Source: Akanthomyces muscarius
Taxonomy: Eukaryota; Ascomycota; Sordariomycetes; Hypocreales; Cordycipitaceae
Direction: 5' to 3'
Length of the DNA stretch: 64,000 nt
NCBI RefSeq assembly: GCF_028009165.1
Contig: NC_079246.1
Location: forward strand, 2,914,001-2,978,000
A model generated the notes under the pieces. That model worked only from the letters and a program-made list of their open reading frames with translations, did no database searches and was not told where the DNA came from. Shown one piece after another: positions 11,118 through 22,076 of this stretch. Position 1 is the first letter of the stretch, and each line of letters starts with the position of its first letter. The position numbers and the translations under genes were made by a program.

Positions 11118-12821
11118 GTTCCTCCCAAGTGTCTTTGTTGGCGGCACATGTGTGGGAGGACACCTGGCGTGTTGATTAAGGAAACCAGCTTCTGTGTTCT
11201 AACTATCCAGAGGCAAAGGAATCTATATAGTGACAGCGCCTTGTGTCTTCCCAATACGCCGGCGCCTGCGAATAGCCACAACAGCTCCTACCAGACCGTA
11301 ACAATCCACCATTTATCAAACGATTTCAACTCTATAGAATGTCGGTGAGATGCTTTCAGCCTAGTGGCCCAACGATGATTGATCATATCTCGAAAAGACG
11401 CAGATCAGAGACAACGTGATAACGGTCGTGCCTAACCTCCAGCAGTACCTGCGGTTTGCGTTACTCTTACCAACCAGTCAGTTGCCAATGCTTTACTACA
11501 CATATAACTTGAGGAATGTTGACCAGTAATGAAGAGTGATGGGGAATAGTGAAGATGAGGAGTAATGAGGAATATCTAGAGCATAGTAACACATCAGCGG
11601 GATCAACATGTGCTTAGAGAAATTTAGGCAAATCACGCCACATTCATATAGTATTCTGAAATCTATAAAAAAAAAAGGAGGAAACGCAAAAATAGCTGTA
11701 TAAATGTGGATACGTTGACTTCTATATATATGTATATATATATTACGTTGGGAGGTGCTGAAGGTAGGGAAACTTGGCTGCACTGTGGACTCGCCTGGCG
11801 TGAGAGGGCTTCGCTGCTGGTGGTGAAGCCCTCAGAGTTGTTAAACGTGTTCCGCCCCCAGCGACCACAATTTGATGAGAATTGTAGTTCGTTATCCGCT
11901 TCTTTTGGCTATTGTTTTCTCATTGTCTATAGGTTATAGATTACTTTCCCCTTTGATGCCTTGCCCGTTTTTCGGTATTACAATGTCTTGTGGGTCAATC
12001 AACCTCTACGCAGCACCCAACGCAAGACGGAACTCTGCTCGTTGCTTTCTTACTGTTTTAAATCTCACCAGGCATGCTACTTCCACTACAAACTTGCTAC
12101 TAACATCAGTCATACGTGCCTCGCTGCTGCAATGTTAGGCTACGCCGGTACAGGCTCTCCTACGATGCAGGCACACACAGTACCCGTGCCAAGCCCTATC
12201 AGATGGCACTGCTAGTCTTTGCAGATCTACAGGCGAAGGGCGATGTCTGTGCCTGGAGGTGCATGCATAGGAAGTCGGGTGCACCAGTGGTCTGCATCAC
12301 GGTGCGACACGTCACCGATCTGGCATTGCCCGTCAAATTAGTGCATAGTGAGACCTATAGGCTGCGCAGGCCTAGGTTCGTAGCCTCGAATGACGTGGCT
12401 CGTTTCCCACCAATGGGCAACGGTTCTGTTTGAATGAGTCAACCAGCGAAACCGTTTTCCGGTACTGGAAGATGGAATTTGCCGTGACGCATGATGGGCT
12501 AACCAGACCACAGTTTCCGGCGCGACTTCACGAGCGCACCATGGATGCAGGTCCTCGGGCGTTCTCCCACTAATATGCAGACTAGTATAGAGCAAACATT
12601 AGTTGGTCACGCAACTCCTGCACGCCGCAACCCCCCGCGTCGCTTCGCCTTTTCATCAGTCCCGTCTCAAAAACAGAGCAAGTACTGTGGATGTCATCAA
12701 CGGCCAATATACAGCACGTCTCTTCATCTCATCATTCCTTGAACCCGGCCTCGTCACGCTCGCTGCTTGCCGCTTGGAGGAGCTAGGTGCACGCCGTCGA
12801 GCGCTCATCCGCCAGCCGAGC
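11118..12821. other. intergenic region with a dispersed repeat
   Basis: No coding sequence is recognised in 1.7 kb. The region contains a TA-rich microsatellite near 11720-11745, a GA/AT-rich stretch near 11520-11570 with poorly conserved GAGGAGTAATGAG-like repeats, and copy B of the dispersed repeat at 12345-12431. Confidence 0.5.
12345..12431. repeat. dispersed repeat, copy B
   Basis: The second copy of the repeat at 5379-5450, in the same orientation. It differs by transitions and by 15 extra bases (about 12384-12398) in the middle. Confidence 0.75.
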
Positions 12822-14490
12822 ATGCCCGTTCAGGCTCCCATCGACGACCTTGACATTGCATCGCAGCGACAGAAACGCTGGACGCCGAGGGTCCGTACAG
12901 GTTGCTACACATGCCGGTTCGTGGAATCCAGCGCACCCAATTCACTGCGACTCATGCCACCCATCGTTTTCTGACCCTTCGCCGCAGCACTCGCCGCATC
13001 AAATGCGACGAGGCCCAGCCAACCTGCAAACGATGCCGTATTCGAGGACTGAAGTGTGACTACCCGCTGCGGCCGCAGCACCGGCCGCAGGAAAAGCTGT
13101 CTCTCAGCGTCCCCCAACCTCCCGAATGGGCCTTTGCCGAGGCCCTGCGGTATTGTTCGTCCACCCAGGCCAGGTTCGATGCGCAATGACGACTGATCCG
13201 ACCGCGCGTAGATTTGACAGTCATTCTGCAGCCCAGGACGGGCGAGACCCCCAAAGTGCCCACACCCGAGGAGCACATGAAGAACTACCGACCAGACATG
13301 CATATATCTCGACAGGAATCGATACCGTCGTTTGTGATGCTCGTCATTAACACCCACATCACCCACATAAGCCAAGCTAATAGCGTTCGGAAAGTACCAG
13401 GCTCTTGGCCCGCCATCAATCACCTCTGGCGCTTGTTTTTTAACTACATGGCGAAAGCTATTCAACATCTCAACCGATGCATTGCTACGGATTTTCCACC
13501 GCGCTATAATCTCTTCAGAATCGTTGATCTCCTTAGTATTGAAGTAAGTTGGAGGTCGTTTCCAAAAATCAACATGAAAGCTAAATAGTGGCAGTTGGAC
13601 ATGATCGACTCAACATTCTGGCAGGCGCACTGTAGGGGATTTCTCGCCCTCGTTGAGGTATATGGGGGCGTCGATGCTGTCATCAAATCTGCCAATAATC
13701 CTTCCCCCGTGTTGGCCCTGCAATTTGTGTTCATGTAAGTCAAAATTGCGTTGCCATTATAGAACATATTGCTGACAGCCGATCTACCGCTAGGCATGGG
13801 TTGATAAACAACACGGCTAGTCCAGTTAACGATCAAATAAGCGAATTCGACAATTTCAAAGAAGCAGACATACTACGCATATATTGCGACATGTACTTTC
13901 GAGTCTTTCCATGTCCCAGCTTCCTCTTTCTGGCTATTGTACGAATCACTCGTCTGCGCGTCTTGGCGGCAACACTAGGGTCAGAATCGCTCGAGCTGCT
14001 GTCGGTCGCGAAACATATATCGGACGAAGTGTACGAATTTATGCCTGATCGCTGGACAGAGACTTACAAGCTGCCATTTGACCCCAAAATCTACACCTTT
14101 GCACGGGTATTCAAAGCCACGACGATTTTGTACGCGCTGCTCTCTCTTCCACAAAACCAAGCGCAGCCGTTTTGCCGTGCAGAATTTGCCAACGGCCGTG
14201 ACCCGCGGCTGCACTACCGTGATGTTCTTGCGACGGCCATTACGAAGGCAAGCACCGTTCAGTTTGGCATGGCTGGCATGTGTTGGCCGCTGGCTGTGCT
14301 AGGTGTGTCTTTGTACGATGGTCCTCCGGAGGAGCAGGCTGGTGTTATAGGCTGGCTGAAGGATATGGAAAAGCTTCCGACAGTCGCCTCTGGGCCGGTC
14401 ACGCTGCAGCAGATGCTGCCGGAATTCTGGGCTTCTGGGAAACGTGGCTGGGAAGATTGTTTCTATAAGCTTTCTCAAGTCGCAGCGTAG
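12822..14490 (+). CDS. Zn(II)2Cys6 fungal transcription factor
   Basis: Five exons (12822-12916, 12988-13154, 13212-13543, 13595-13734, 13794-14490) give 476 residues. The binuclear zinc cluster is complete across the first intron: Cys28, Cys31, Cys38, Cys45, Cys48 and Cys55, spacing C-X2-C-X6-C-X6-C-X2-C-X6-C, with an Arg-rich first loop. After the cluster the pattern WAFAEALRYYLTVILQPR and later helical blocks (DSTFWQAHCRGFLALV, NPSPVLALQFVFM, WPLAVLGVSL) follow the fungal_trans_2-type regulatory domain. The short second intron (GTTCGT donor) is the least certain but restores ALRYYL in phase. Nuclear DNA-binding regulator; targets unknown. The dead paralogue-like gene at 14.5-16.1 kb on the other strand is its neighbour. 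Confidence 0.82.
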
Positions 14491-14555
14491 CGAGTGCAAG
14501 TTGAGAACAGTCGAATATATAGATACCTACAAGCCCCAAAATGGCTGGCGCAATA

Positions 14556-16090
14556 CTAATTATAACCAGCAACACCGAGATCATCGTTCTTTGAGGGAAT
14601 TGGAAACCCGATTTCGGACAAGACGCTGGAAAACAACTCTGCCGAGGCCAGCTCTGGCAGTTCTTTTCTCTGCCGCGATTTGTCGCCTCTTTCCGCCAAT
14701 GCTTGAAACAAAGGCAAAGGTTCTAATATAACCGTCGCGACTGCCAGGGAAATGTTCAGCAGAATGAACTGCGTGGCATTGCCACGCACGCTATGCGCTA
14801 TACCGCTACCGCGTGGTTCATCCCCAACCATGCTTGCAGTGATCTCATGCGACTGTCGCTGTGAGGCGGACGCCAACTGCCTCCCGAGACAGGTACGCAG
14901 GAGATTAGTTAGAAGATTAGTTAGGAGTATGTAGCACTCGGAGGTACATCAGTTGTGTATCTGCCGGCCGGGCATGTCTTCCTCACCCGGGTCAGTTTTC
15001 TTCAGGGCTTTCCCGTCCGGCCGCATAGGGAAAAGCGTATATTGCCCTGACTGGCGTCTCCAATGTACCAGCTCGCTTCTGTGCCTGTCCACGCGCCTGA
15101 GCAGTCTACTTCTGCGGCTTGGACTGTTTTTATCGTTGACGATGAACGCAGCGCAGTCCGCGAACAGTCCAGACGACGAGGCAATGATTCTGGTCAAGGA
15201 TGTAAAGGACTCGTGAAGGGTTTTCTGCAGCGGGTCGTCGGTTATGCAGGATTCAAGAACATCCTGCCACTCGCCGCCCTCCAGAAACATGTGAGAGCCC
15301 GTCCTGAATGCCTGGACGAGCTACATATCCAGGGAGGATGGCGGTATTTTGCTGCAATACGGAAAAGATTTAAAGCGAGCCGAGCATGCGCCACTAAAAG
15401 CGACTCTTCAAATGCTGTGGTGAAGTTGCGCTATCCACGATGCTGAATGATGCGCGGCATCCCAAGGGTATGCGAAGCGGTTCCGTCTGGCCGATGGCGC
15501 GCGACGGCCTATCTCGATAGTTAGCACATCACTATCCATCGCCGTAGTCGCTGCAAGGGATCGTGCACAGCCACCTGCAATCTTGTAAAGCATCGCCGTA
15601 CGGAGACAACATTCGCGTCTCAGACGCAGATCCTCGAAGGACGGCTGATTCCGTGTCCTTCCAGCAGAACGAAGCGGCGACGCATTCCACCACGCTGTCG
15701 AGGGCTGCATGGTGACCAGCCCGACGCGGGAGCTCGTGAAGGAATAGGCCATGCGCTGCTTGCACCCGAGCGTCAAGTCTAGCCAATCCCTTCGCCGGGG
15801 GTCCGCTCCGCCGAGGGAACCATGTTGGGGCTCGACAACACTGATAAGATGCAGTAAATCAAGAATATCGGCGCTGCCACACAGCTTCGGCGTCGGAGTA
15901 GGGGCTCTAGCGATGCGATGCACCGGCGCCGCATTGACCCAGAGTCCCAGGCTGGCGCGCAATTCAGGGCATACTCGCAGTACCTGTAGTTTGCAGCGTA
16001 ACGTTGGCAACGTGTCTTGGATTCGTCGCATTTGACTCATCGCCGTCTGCGTTTGCGGGTGAGTCGAAGCCGCTTGGGGGAGGGGACTGG
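14556..16090 (-). pseudogene. inactivated Zn(II)2Cys6 transcription factor
   Basis: Read on the minus strand from about 16080, the end of a zinc-cluster exon is clear: Arg-rich loop, then a TGA stop where Arg is expected, then VKCDESKTRCQR followed by Tyr where a zinc-binding Cys belongs, then YRYCEYA. Both defects are C-to-T or G-to-A type changes. Further on come pieces of the regulatory domain in three frames: GHHAALDSVVECVAASF and SPYGDALQD (15.6 kb), VAVHDPLQRLR, HTLGMPRIIQHRG with a stop in place of Trp, FTTAFEESLLVAHARLA (15.4 kb), then FLEGGEWQDVLESCITDD and a downstream helical segment (15.3-14.9 kb). The part from 14.88 to 14.56 kb is a likely but weaker C-terminus. No single frame can make the protein. 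Confidence 0.7.
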
Positions 16091-16687
16091 GCGGATGCCT
16101 GTAAGTCACGCATTCTGTGTGCGTTCTATGCACGAATTGCCTTTTGCGGGAACCTGGCGGCCGTCGATTGGTGCAATCATATCTGCAGCGAACATGTATC
16201 CAAGACACACTCGACCAGGGTGGCACGGTGAGTGCCAAGTTGAAATGTCACAGCCTGATTGCGCATCTGCCACGCGATCATGACGCAGTGGATTTCGAGG
16301 CCGCGATGTTTTACTTCTGGGGAAACTGCTTCAAAACCTGTTATTACGCTGTTGCTTTATCGCTAGATGGGCACTGTAGGCGAGTGCGCGAATGGTTGCA
16401 ACGTCGACTGTCGACCAATGCATGCGTGTCTTGGCGGCGAGCCCACCCAACAGGCTTCCGATCAATGGAGGGGGCATGGCTGCGTCTCTCGGAGGCGAGC
16501 GAGAGAGAGAAATACGCAAATATTATATAAAAAGTGAAATACATACATAGACCGGCATGCGGCAACTTCATTTTGAGATTTGTCCTTGTGATTGTAAGTG
16601 CGTCGCACCGCCCAGCGCAGATTGGGTATATTGCTGGGTCGGCACCCGCTGTATTGTCCTGAAACCCAACATCATAACCAGCAGCAC
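16091..16687. other. intergenic region, nothing recognised
   Basis: The first exon of the dead zinc-cluster gene should lie here, but I could not identify its first two cysteines with confidence. The rest shows no gene. It ends at the 3' side of the DUF3431 gene. Confidence 0.4.
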
Positions 16688-17752
16688 TCAACTCTTGAAA
16701 AGATTGTCGAATGCTGCTGACCTCCGCACCTCGTCCTGGCCCCTCTTCAACGCATCTACTATCCCTTCTCGCAAAATGGCGTCAATCTCAGCCATGCGCG
16801 CCCTCGCCTTGACACCCGCCTGGGGGTCCAGAATCTCCCGCAACACCTCTGTCGCTTCCATCAGATCCCGCTTCTCCTGCCAGAGCCTGTTGTAGCGGGC
16901 CGCCGCCTCGGCCCTCTCGAAGCAGATGCCGTACATGCTGCAGTACGCCTCGGCCTCACTAGGACAGTCGACTGCCTTGCCGCGGAAGAGCCAAGGAAAC
17001 ATGTGCTCCCACGTGCGGCCGGCAATGTAATCCGACCATCCCGTCTCGACGAGCCAGTCGCGGCTGCGCTGGTACTGGCTGCGCGGGTGCCGCCGTACGG
17101 CCTCCTTGGTGACGACAAACTGCGAGCAGCACGGCCCGGCCAGGATGCGAGGCACCTCGAGGGGCGGCCCAAAGTTGGCCTCAAACGCCTCGCGCATGTA
17201 CGGCTCCTCCTGTTTCTCAGAGTCCTCGGGCGTCTTTGTCGTGTCGAGCCAGGCCGGGCACGCATTCTCCCAGCTGACGCGCAGGTTCGCGTAGCCGCGC
17301 TGGCGAGCCCGCTCGAGGTCCAGCTGCGACAGGGCGAACGCCATGGACTGCTGCAGCACGCCCTCCGTGTGCCAGGGTCTCTCTTCGGCGTGGATCATGA
17401 TGGACAAGTCGGGCAGGTCGTCGTAAAAGTCGTAAAAGTAGGTGTGGTAGATGAGGGCCTCGCGGCCCTTGCGCGGCACCGGCGGGCGGTACTGCGCGGC
17501 CGGGTCGTCGCTGACATAGCGGATGACTCTGAGGTTGGGGATGTCGAGCTTGGACGTCCACGAAATGTCATCGGCCTTGAGCGTCGCGAGGACGAGGTGG
17601 ACGCTGAGGTTGGTGTTCGCCAAGCCGGCGGTGGTGTGGCGCCAGCTAGGCAGTTGTTGCGCCGCTGCGGCGCGCCAGTGGACGAGCGCCGCAAAGTAAA
17701 AAAACGTGGCCGCGAATAGCGTGAGGAAGAGGAGCGAATCTCTTCGGGGCAT
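16688..17752 (-). CDS. DUF3431 domain protein, membrane-anchored
   Basis: A single exon of 354 residues. Right after the start comes a hydrophobic segment (SLLFLTLFAATFFYFAALV), which reads as an uncleaved signal anchor. The lumenal part carries what I recognise as DUF3431: LVLATLKADDISW, LIYHTYFYDFYDDLPDLSI, MIHAEERPWH, GPCCSQFVVTKEAVRRHP and WEHMFPWLF.GKAVDCPS. The family is fungal and has no established reaction; its layout resembles Golgi type-II glycosyltransferases. I placed the start at the ATG directly before the anchor (17752), because the 52 upstream codons in frame are unlike the family. The C-terminus is a charged helix. Confidence 0.78.
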   Translation of the reverse strand: MPRRDSLLFLTLFAATFFYFAALVHWRAAAAQQLPSWRHTTAGLANTNLSVHLVLATLKADDISWTSKLDIPNLRVIRYVSDDPAAQYRPPVPRKGREALIYHTYFYDFYDDLPDLSIMIHAEERPWHTEGVLQQSMAFALSQLDLERARQRGYANLRVSWENACPAWLDTTKTPEDSEKQEEPYMREAFEANFGPPLEVPRILAGPCCSQFVVTKEAVRRHPRSQYQRSRDWLVETGWSDYIAGRTWEHMFPWLFRGKAVDCPSEAEAYCSMYGICFERAEAAARYNRLWQEKRDLMEATEVLREILDPQAGVKARARMAEIDAILREGIVDALKRGQDEVRRSAAFDNLFKS

Positions 17753-18819
17753 TTTGCACCGCAAAACTGTGTACTTATGCCACCATGACTTTTTCTCACG
17801 ACGAAAATTGCAGCGTTTGTCGATTGGGAAAACGCGCAGAGGGGCTGCAACATCTGGCTGGCTACGGACGTCTACGTCAGCCGTTACGAGACAGGGGGTG
17901 TCAGTCACGGGGAAGCGAGTTTTCTCGATAGACAGGGCTGGCTATCGGTCGTATCTATTGCTTGGATTCGCGGGCCAATTTCCCGTTGTAGCACGCTACA
18001 GGTCAGGCTGGAGCTGCAAAGCGAGCGTTGTGGTGCGTGGCTTGGTGTCGTTGATTTCCTGGTGGGCCAGGCACGCCATTTCAAGACCAGACGGGCCTTG
18101 TAGGGCTCGTTTTAGTGCTTTCAACCCGCCAAGCCCAGCAAAACTCACCCGCAGTCGGCTCACGGCCCCCGCTAGACCTTCCCGGCTTGGCGCTGCGCAT
18201 TGTCCTGAGTAGCGGGGCTTCCACTGAAACACCTGCCGATCCTGTGGAACGGGATGGCCGTCAATTCCTGGTTGTCGGTCTTTTCTTCTGGCGGTTCACT
18301 TGTATTCTGTTTGTGTCGCTTTTTAACTCGGAAGAAATTTGTAAAAGAGCGTACAGCCGGGCATGATCCGTTTGGTTTTATTTAGGGTAATCGCTCAAAA
18401 CAAATTCGCTGCCGTCTCGCTCTGTTGCCTGGCCCGTGCTGTGCTTACATGCTTGCGTGGCCCTCGCTAGGAGCCGCTAGCCACCTACATCATCAGTTCC
18501 ACCACAACAATCATGACGGCGCTGCAGCGATTCAACTGGTTAAAGTCGAGCCGTACTCCGTATGTTTCTCAGCAGAGGACCGATAGCTATCGCTAACGCC
18601 GCAACGCCGCAACGCCGCAATCTCCGTGCCATCCTGTCACTGTCACTGGAAAAGGATCCGCTCAGGGAGTCGACAGCGTCTCAGCCGGCTTATGTGGAGA
18701 TGTAACTTTACAGCTAGCAGCTTCAACAGAGTCTCCAGACAGTCAACTGTATATAACGCATCATCTCGCCAACGACAAGTCTATCGGCACCGCCCTCATC
18801 CTACTCCCACTTCGTCAAC
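17753..18819. other. intergenic region, divergent promoters
   Basis: This region lies between the DUF3431 gene and the amidohydrolase. It holds a short tandem repeat of the 8-mer GCAACGCC near 18601-18620 and the TATA box at 18750-18756. No coding sequence is recognised. Confidence 0.5.
18750..18756 (+). promoter_or_regulatory. TATA box of the amidohydrolase gene
   Basis: TATATAA lies 63 bp upstream of the amidohydrolase ATG. Position and sequence fit a core promoter element. Confidence 0.5.
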
Positions 18820-19788
18820 ATGCGACCTCTCATCACCCTCGAAGAGCACTTTGCCTCCCAGACCGTCATCACTTCCAGTGACGAGGCCAAAGCCCACTAT
18901 GCCCACTTTCCGTCTCACATCCTCGACAAGCTCACCGACCTGGACCAAACGCGCGTCGCCGACTTGGACAAAGGCCATGTGTCGCTGCAAATCGTCTCGC
19001 ACGGCCCCGGCAATGTCGGCACCGGCGTCTGCACCAAGGTGAACGATGACCTCGCCGCCGCCATCCAGCGCAATCCCACCCGTCTCGCGGGCTTTGCGAT
19101 GTTGCCCATGCGTGAGCCCGATGCCGCGGCGGCCGAACTGGAGCGCTGCGTCAAGACGCACGGCTTCGTCGGCGCCCTAATTGAGAACCACCTCGACGGC
19201 GTCTTTTACGACGCAGAATCCTTTTGGCCCGTCTTCGCCCGCGCACAGGACCTGGACGTGCCGCTCTACATACACCCGACTTTTGCTTCCGACTCCATGG
19301 TCGAGCACTACAAGGGCAACTACCCGGACAGCGTCGCCTTGGCGCTCAGTGCCTTTGGCTGGGGCTGGCACGCTGAGACGGGCCACCACATCCTGCGGCT
19401 CTTTGCGGCGGGCGTCTTTGACCGCTTTCCAAAACTGAAAATCATCATTGGCCACATGGGCGAGATGCTGCCGTTTCAGCTCGATCGCTGCATCGGAGTT
19501 TCGGAGCGATGGGGCGCCAAGCAGCGCGGACTGCGCGAGGTCTGGCGCGAGAACATCTGGGTGACGACGAGCGGCATGTTCAGCCTCACGCCGCTCAAGT
19601 GCCTGCTTCAAACGATGCCCATTGACCACGTTTTGTACAGCGTCGACTACCCATTTTCTCCCAACGAAAAAGGGCTTGATTTCCTGAACGAGATTGAGAA
19701 GAGCGGTCTCATCGCGGGTGATGACCTAGACTTGTTCGCTTACAAGAATGCCGAGAATCTACTGCGAGTTACAGCGACACCCAATTGA
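18820..19788 (+). CDS. amidohydrolase-2 family (gamma-resorcylate/salicylate decarboxylase-like)
   Basis: A single exon of 322 residues. The start TLEEHF gives the E-x-H metal-binding pair (Glu8, His10) of the amidohydrolase_2 decarboxylases. Further metal or active-site residues are His in YIHPTF, His in IIIGHMGEMLPF and Asp in YSVDYPF. The family includes 2,3-dihydroxybenzoate and salicylate decarboxylases and 2-amino-3-carboxymuconate-semialdehyde decarboxylase; all act on aromatic or related carboxylates in the cytosol. The exact substrate cannot be told from these motifs. Convergent with the carboxypeptidase gene, 112 bp apart. Confidence 0.85.
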   Translation: MRPLITLEEHFASQTVITSSDEAKAHYAHFPSHILDKLTDLDQTRVADLDKGHVSLQIVSHGPGNVGTGVCTKVNDDLAAAIQRNPTRLAGFAMLPMREPDAAAAELERCVKTHGFVGALIENHLDGVFYDAESFWPVFARAQDLDVPLYIHPTFASDSMVEHYKGNYPDSVALALSAFGWGWHAETGHHILRLFAAGVFDRFPKLKIIIGHMGEMLPFQLDRCIGVSERWGAKQRGLREVWRENIWVTTSGMFSLTPLKCLLQTMPIDHVLYSVDYPFSPNEKGLDFLNEIEKSGLIAGDDLDLFAYKNAENLLRVTATPN

Positions 19789-19900
19789 GACATGACCAAA
19801 TGAAGAACGATGTAATATAAAACGAAGCTCTCAACTTGATTACACTGCCCGATCTCTACACACCCATGTACATATACAAATATAACGCGTTGCGATACGC

Positions 19901-21378
19901 TTACTTCTGAAACTCACCGCCTACCCATCTGCTCACAAGGTCGAGGATCGGCTTCGGTTGGTCCATCGGCACCAAGTGGCCCGCCTTGAATATGCGCGCA
20001 AAAGCCAACCCCTTGGCATGCTTCAGCGTTCCGTATGCCTGAGTCGAATTCGACGAGTCGATCGTCAAGTTCCTCGTTTGCGCCCAGTTGAAAGCCTCGT
20101 GCACAGACCACTGAAGCGCATTGGTCCAGGCCCGCTGACCGAGCCAGTTGAGAATGTAGTCAACATCGCCCGCGTAAATCAGCACCGGTACGCCTTTTTC
20201 CAAGACCGTCTCGACATGGCGATATACGGGCTGGATGTCGTCGCCCGCCGCGTGAAAGGCCTTGTCCATGCTGTCGCTGCACGACGTCCAGCTCTTGACC
20301 TCGACACCGAGCGCCGCCATCACCTCTGGCTTGTTCAAGAACTGCGTCACGTACTCGACACCCTGGTAGCACATGTTGGTGAGGTCCCCAACGCACTGCT
20401 TGCGCATATCATAAGGGTTGCGCTCACATGGCCCACCAACAGCGGTACAGTCCTGCGACGTCTTGATGCACCGAGAGGTGTTGTGGTGATTGTAACACTG
20501 TTGAATCATTTGCTGACACTTGGGCACAGCGTGTCTCATGGTTTCACATGTAGTCTCCTTGAAAATGGCTGGCAGTCCTCCCCTGCCGCACGCCATGTTG
20601 GGATACTGCGGCACCTGATGATATGGGTCCACGTATCCGTTGCCGATCATGATGCTCTTCAGATTGATGCTGCTGTCTGCGTGCGATAAAATTTCGGCGG
20701 CATCAGTGGGGATGTAGTGGCCGGCGTACGACTCTCCCGTAATGTGAAAGTCGAGCTTCGCGTATTGTGGGAACTGCTGGAAGAACAGGGAGAGCAGGGC
20801 GTAGATGTCCTTGCTGGCGGCTAGGGTGGTGTTGACGGCGTCGCCATGGGAGAAGCCGGTATTGACAGGCGGGTCGATGTATAAAACGTTGGCCTTGTTA
20901 TTCCATGAGTCGGGGTTGCGAACAATTGTTAAATTCTCGCCGATTTTGGCAGGACCATTCTCGAAGAAGAGACCAGACATGCCGGAGCAGCCAGGACCGC
21001 CCTGGAGCCACAGGATCAACGGATCCTTCGAGGGATCGTTCCGCGACTCGAAGAACCCTGGAAGAGGCTTGTCAGTAGATTGCTTCCAGAAGTAGTCGTC
21101 GAAATGCTAGACGTACAGTAAAACAGATGCTTGTTCCTTTCGTTGTCATCTAAATAGCCTGCACACTGCTTGACAGTGTCGACGCCTAGTGCGGACGAAT
21201 CAAGAGTCCTACCACGCAGCGCATAATTCGAAACGGCCGATTTGGTTGGTTCAGCGGCGCGCTCGATTTTGTTGTGTGTGGCGATAAAGTCCCATGCAGC
21301 GTTCGAGTGGTATGGGCTTGTCGGCTTGGCCAGACCGGGAGAGAGCAAGCTCAATACAACAAAATATGTCCACCGCAT
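19901..21378 (-). CDS. secreted serine carboxypeptidase (peptidase S10)
   Basis: Two exons (21378-21117 and 21057-19901, 59-bp intron) give 472 residues. An N-terminal signal peptide ([19 protein letters not shown]) and a short propeptide precede [20 protein letters not shown], the usual mature start. The catalytic triad is complete: Ser197 in [10 protein letters not shown], Asp in [11 protein letters not shown] and His in [12 protein letters not shown]. The oxyanion/substrate loop [13 protein letters not shown] is also present. Several N-glycosylation sites and paired cysteines fit a secreted or vacuolar enzyme. It removes C-terminal residues from peptides at acid pH. Intact, normal length for the carboxypeptidase Y/S1 group. 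Confidence 0.93.
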
Positions 21379-22076
21379 GATTACAAGGGCACTAGATAGA
21401 AGTCAAACAATTGCAGATCATCAGTCGAGTGGGGTCTGCGGGGGGGACAGAAATAGCGTAGGCATTTTATACTCGTATGCGTGTGTCCATGTCAGTGAGT
21501 GTCGTCTGCGAAGTTGTGCAGCATCCGTAATAGGAAAAGTATTTGGCTTATCCGCTGTCTGATTCGCCACGCATGCTCTCGTAGATGATTACTGACTGGA
21601 GACTCTGGGTATAAATCCTACACTCGCCCACTTTCGTTTAGGATCATCTAAAAACTAAAGCTCATTACCTGTAATCTTTTTATACGAGACTAATATTTGT
21701 TCTGTCTACACGCAATCACGCTCACGTCATGCCCAGATCTCAAAAGTCTATGGGTGGGTTCCGGTTCGCTGCATTTCCACGACCGCTCTCCACTCCATGA
21801 TGCGGAATAATTGTGCCCAAAAAAACACCTACCAACTCGATGTCTACCGGAGCATCATTGTTTAAAATATTACAGATTTAGCAAGATGCTATTTTCTTGT
21901 TATATCATATATTTGCCCTGTAGGGTACCTGCTGACCGCCTGCCGGTGCGGAGGCCCGTTCTTCCGGGCCGGCTTGGCCTCGTCAACGAGGCTCGCTAGC
22001 TTCGCCTGACCCCTAAATCATTTCCAGGTGCGCAAGTCTGATTCTTTACTTTCTTCATACTTGTCGAATCGCAGTA
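21379..22076. other. intergenic region, divergent promoters
   Basis: Separates the carboxypeptidase from the divergently transcribed cell-surface protein. A group of GC-rich hairpins (21935-21992) is listed separately. Nothing else is recognised. Confidence 0.5.
21935..21992. repeat. cluster of GC-rich inverted repeats
   Basis: Three palindromes in a row: ACCG..CGGT (21935-21947) overlapping CCGC..GCGG; GGCCCG-TTCTTC-CGGGCC (21953-21970); and GCCTCGT-CA-ACGAGGC (21977-21992). The flanks are AT-rich. They sit about 85-140 bp upstream of the next ATG, so they could fold in the promoter or 5' leader. They may also be a fragment of a mobile element. Confidence 0.6.

Noticed and set aside
15408..16238. 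276-codon minus-strand frame as an intact gene
   Set aside because: It is the wrong frame for most of the zinc-cluster relic; conserved blocks lie in the other two frames and are broken by stops.
17003..17719. 238-codon plus-strand frame
   Set aside because: It is antisense to the DUF3431 exon, Arg/Val/Gly-rich, with no domain.
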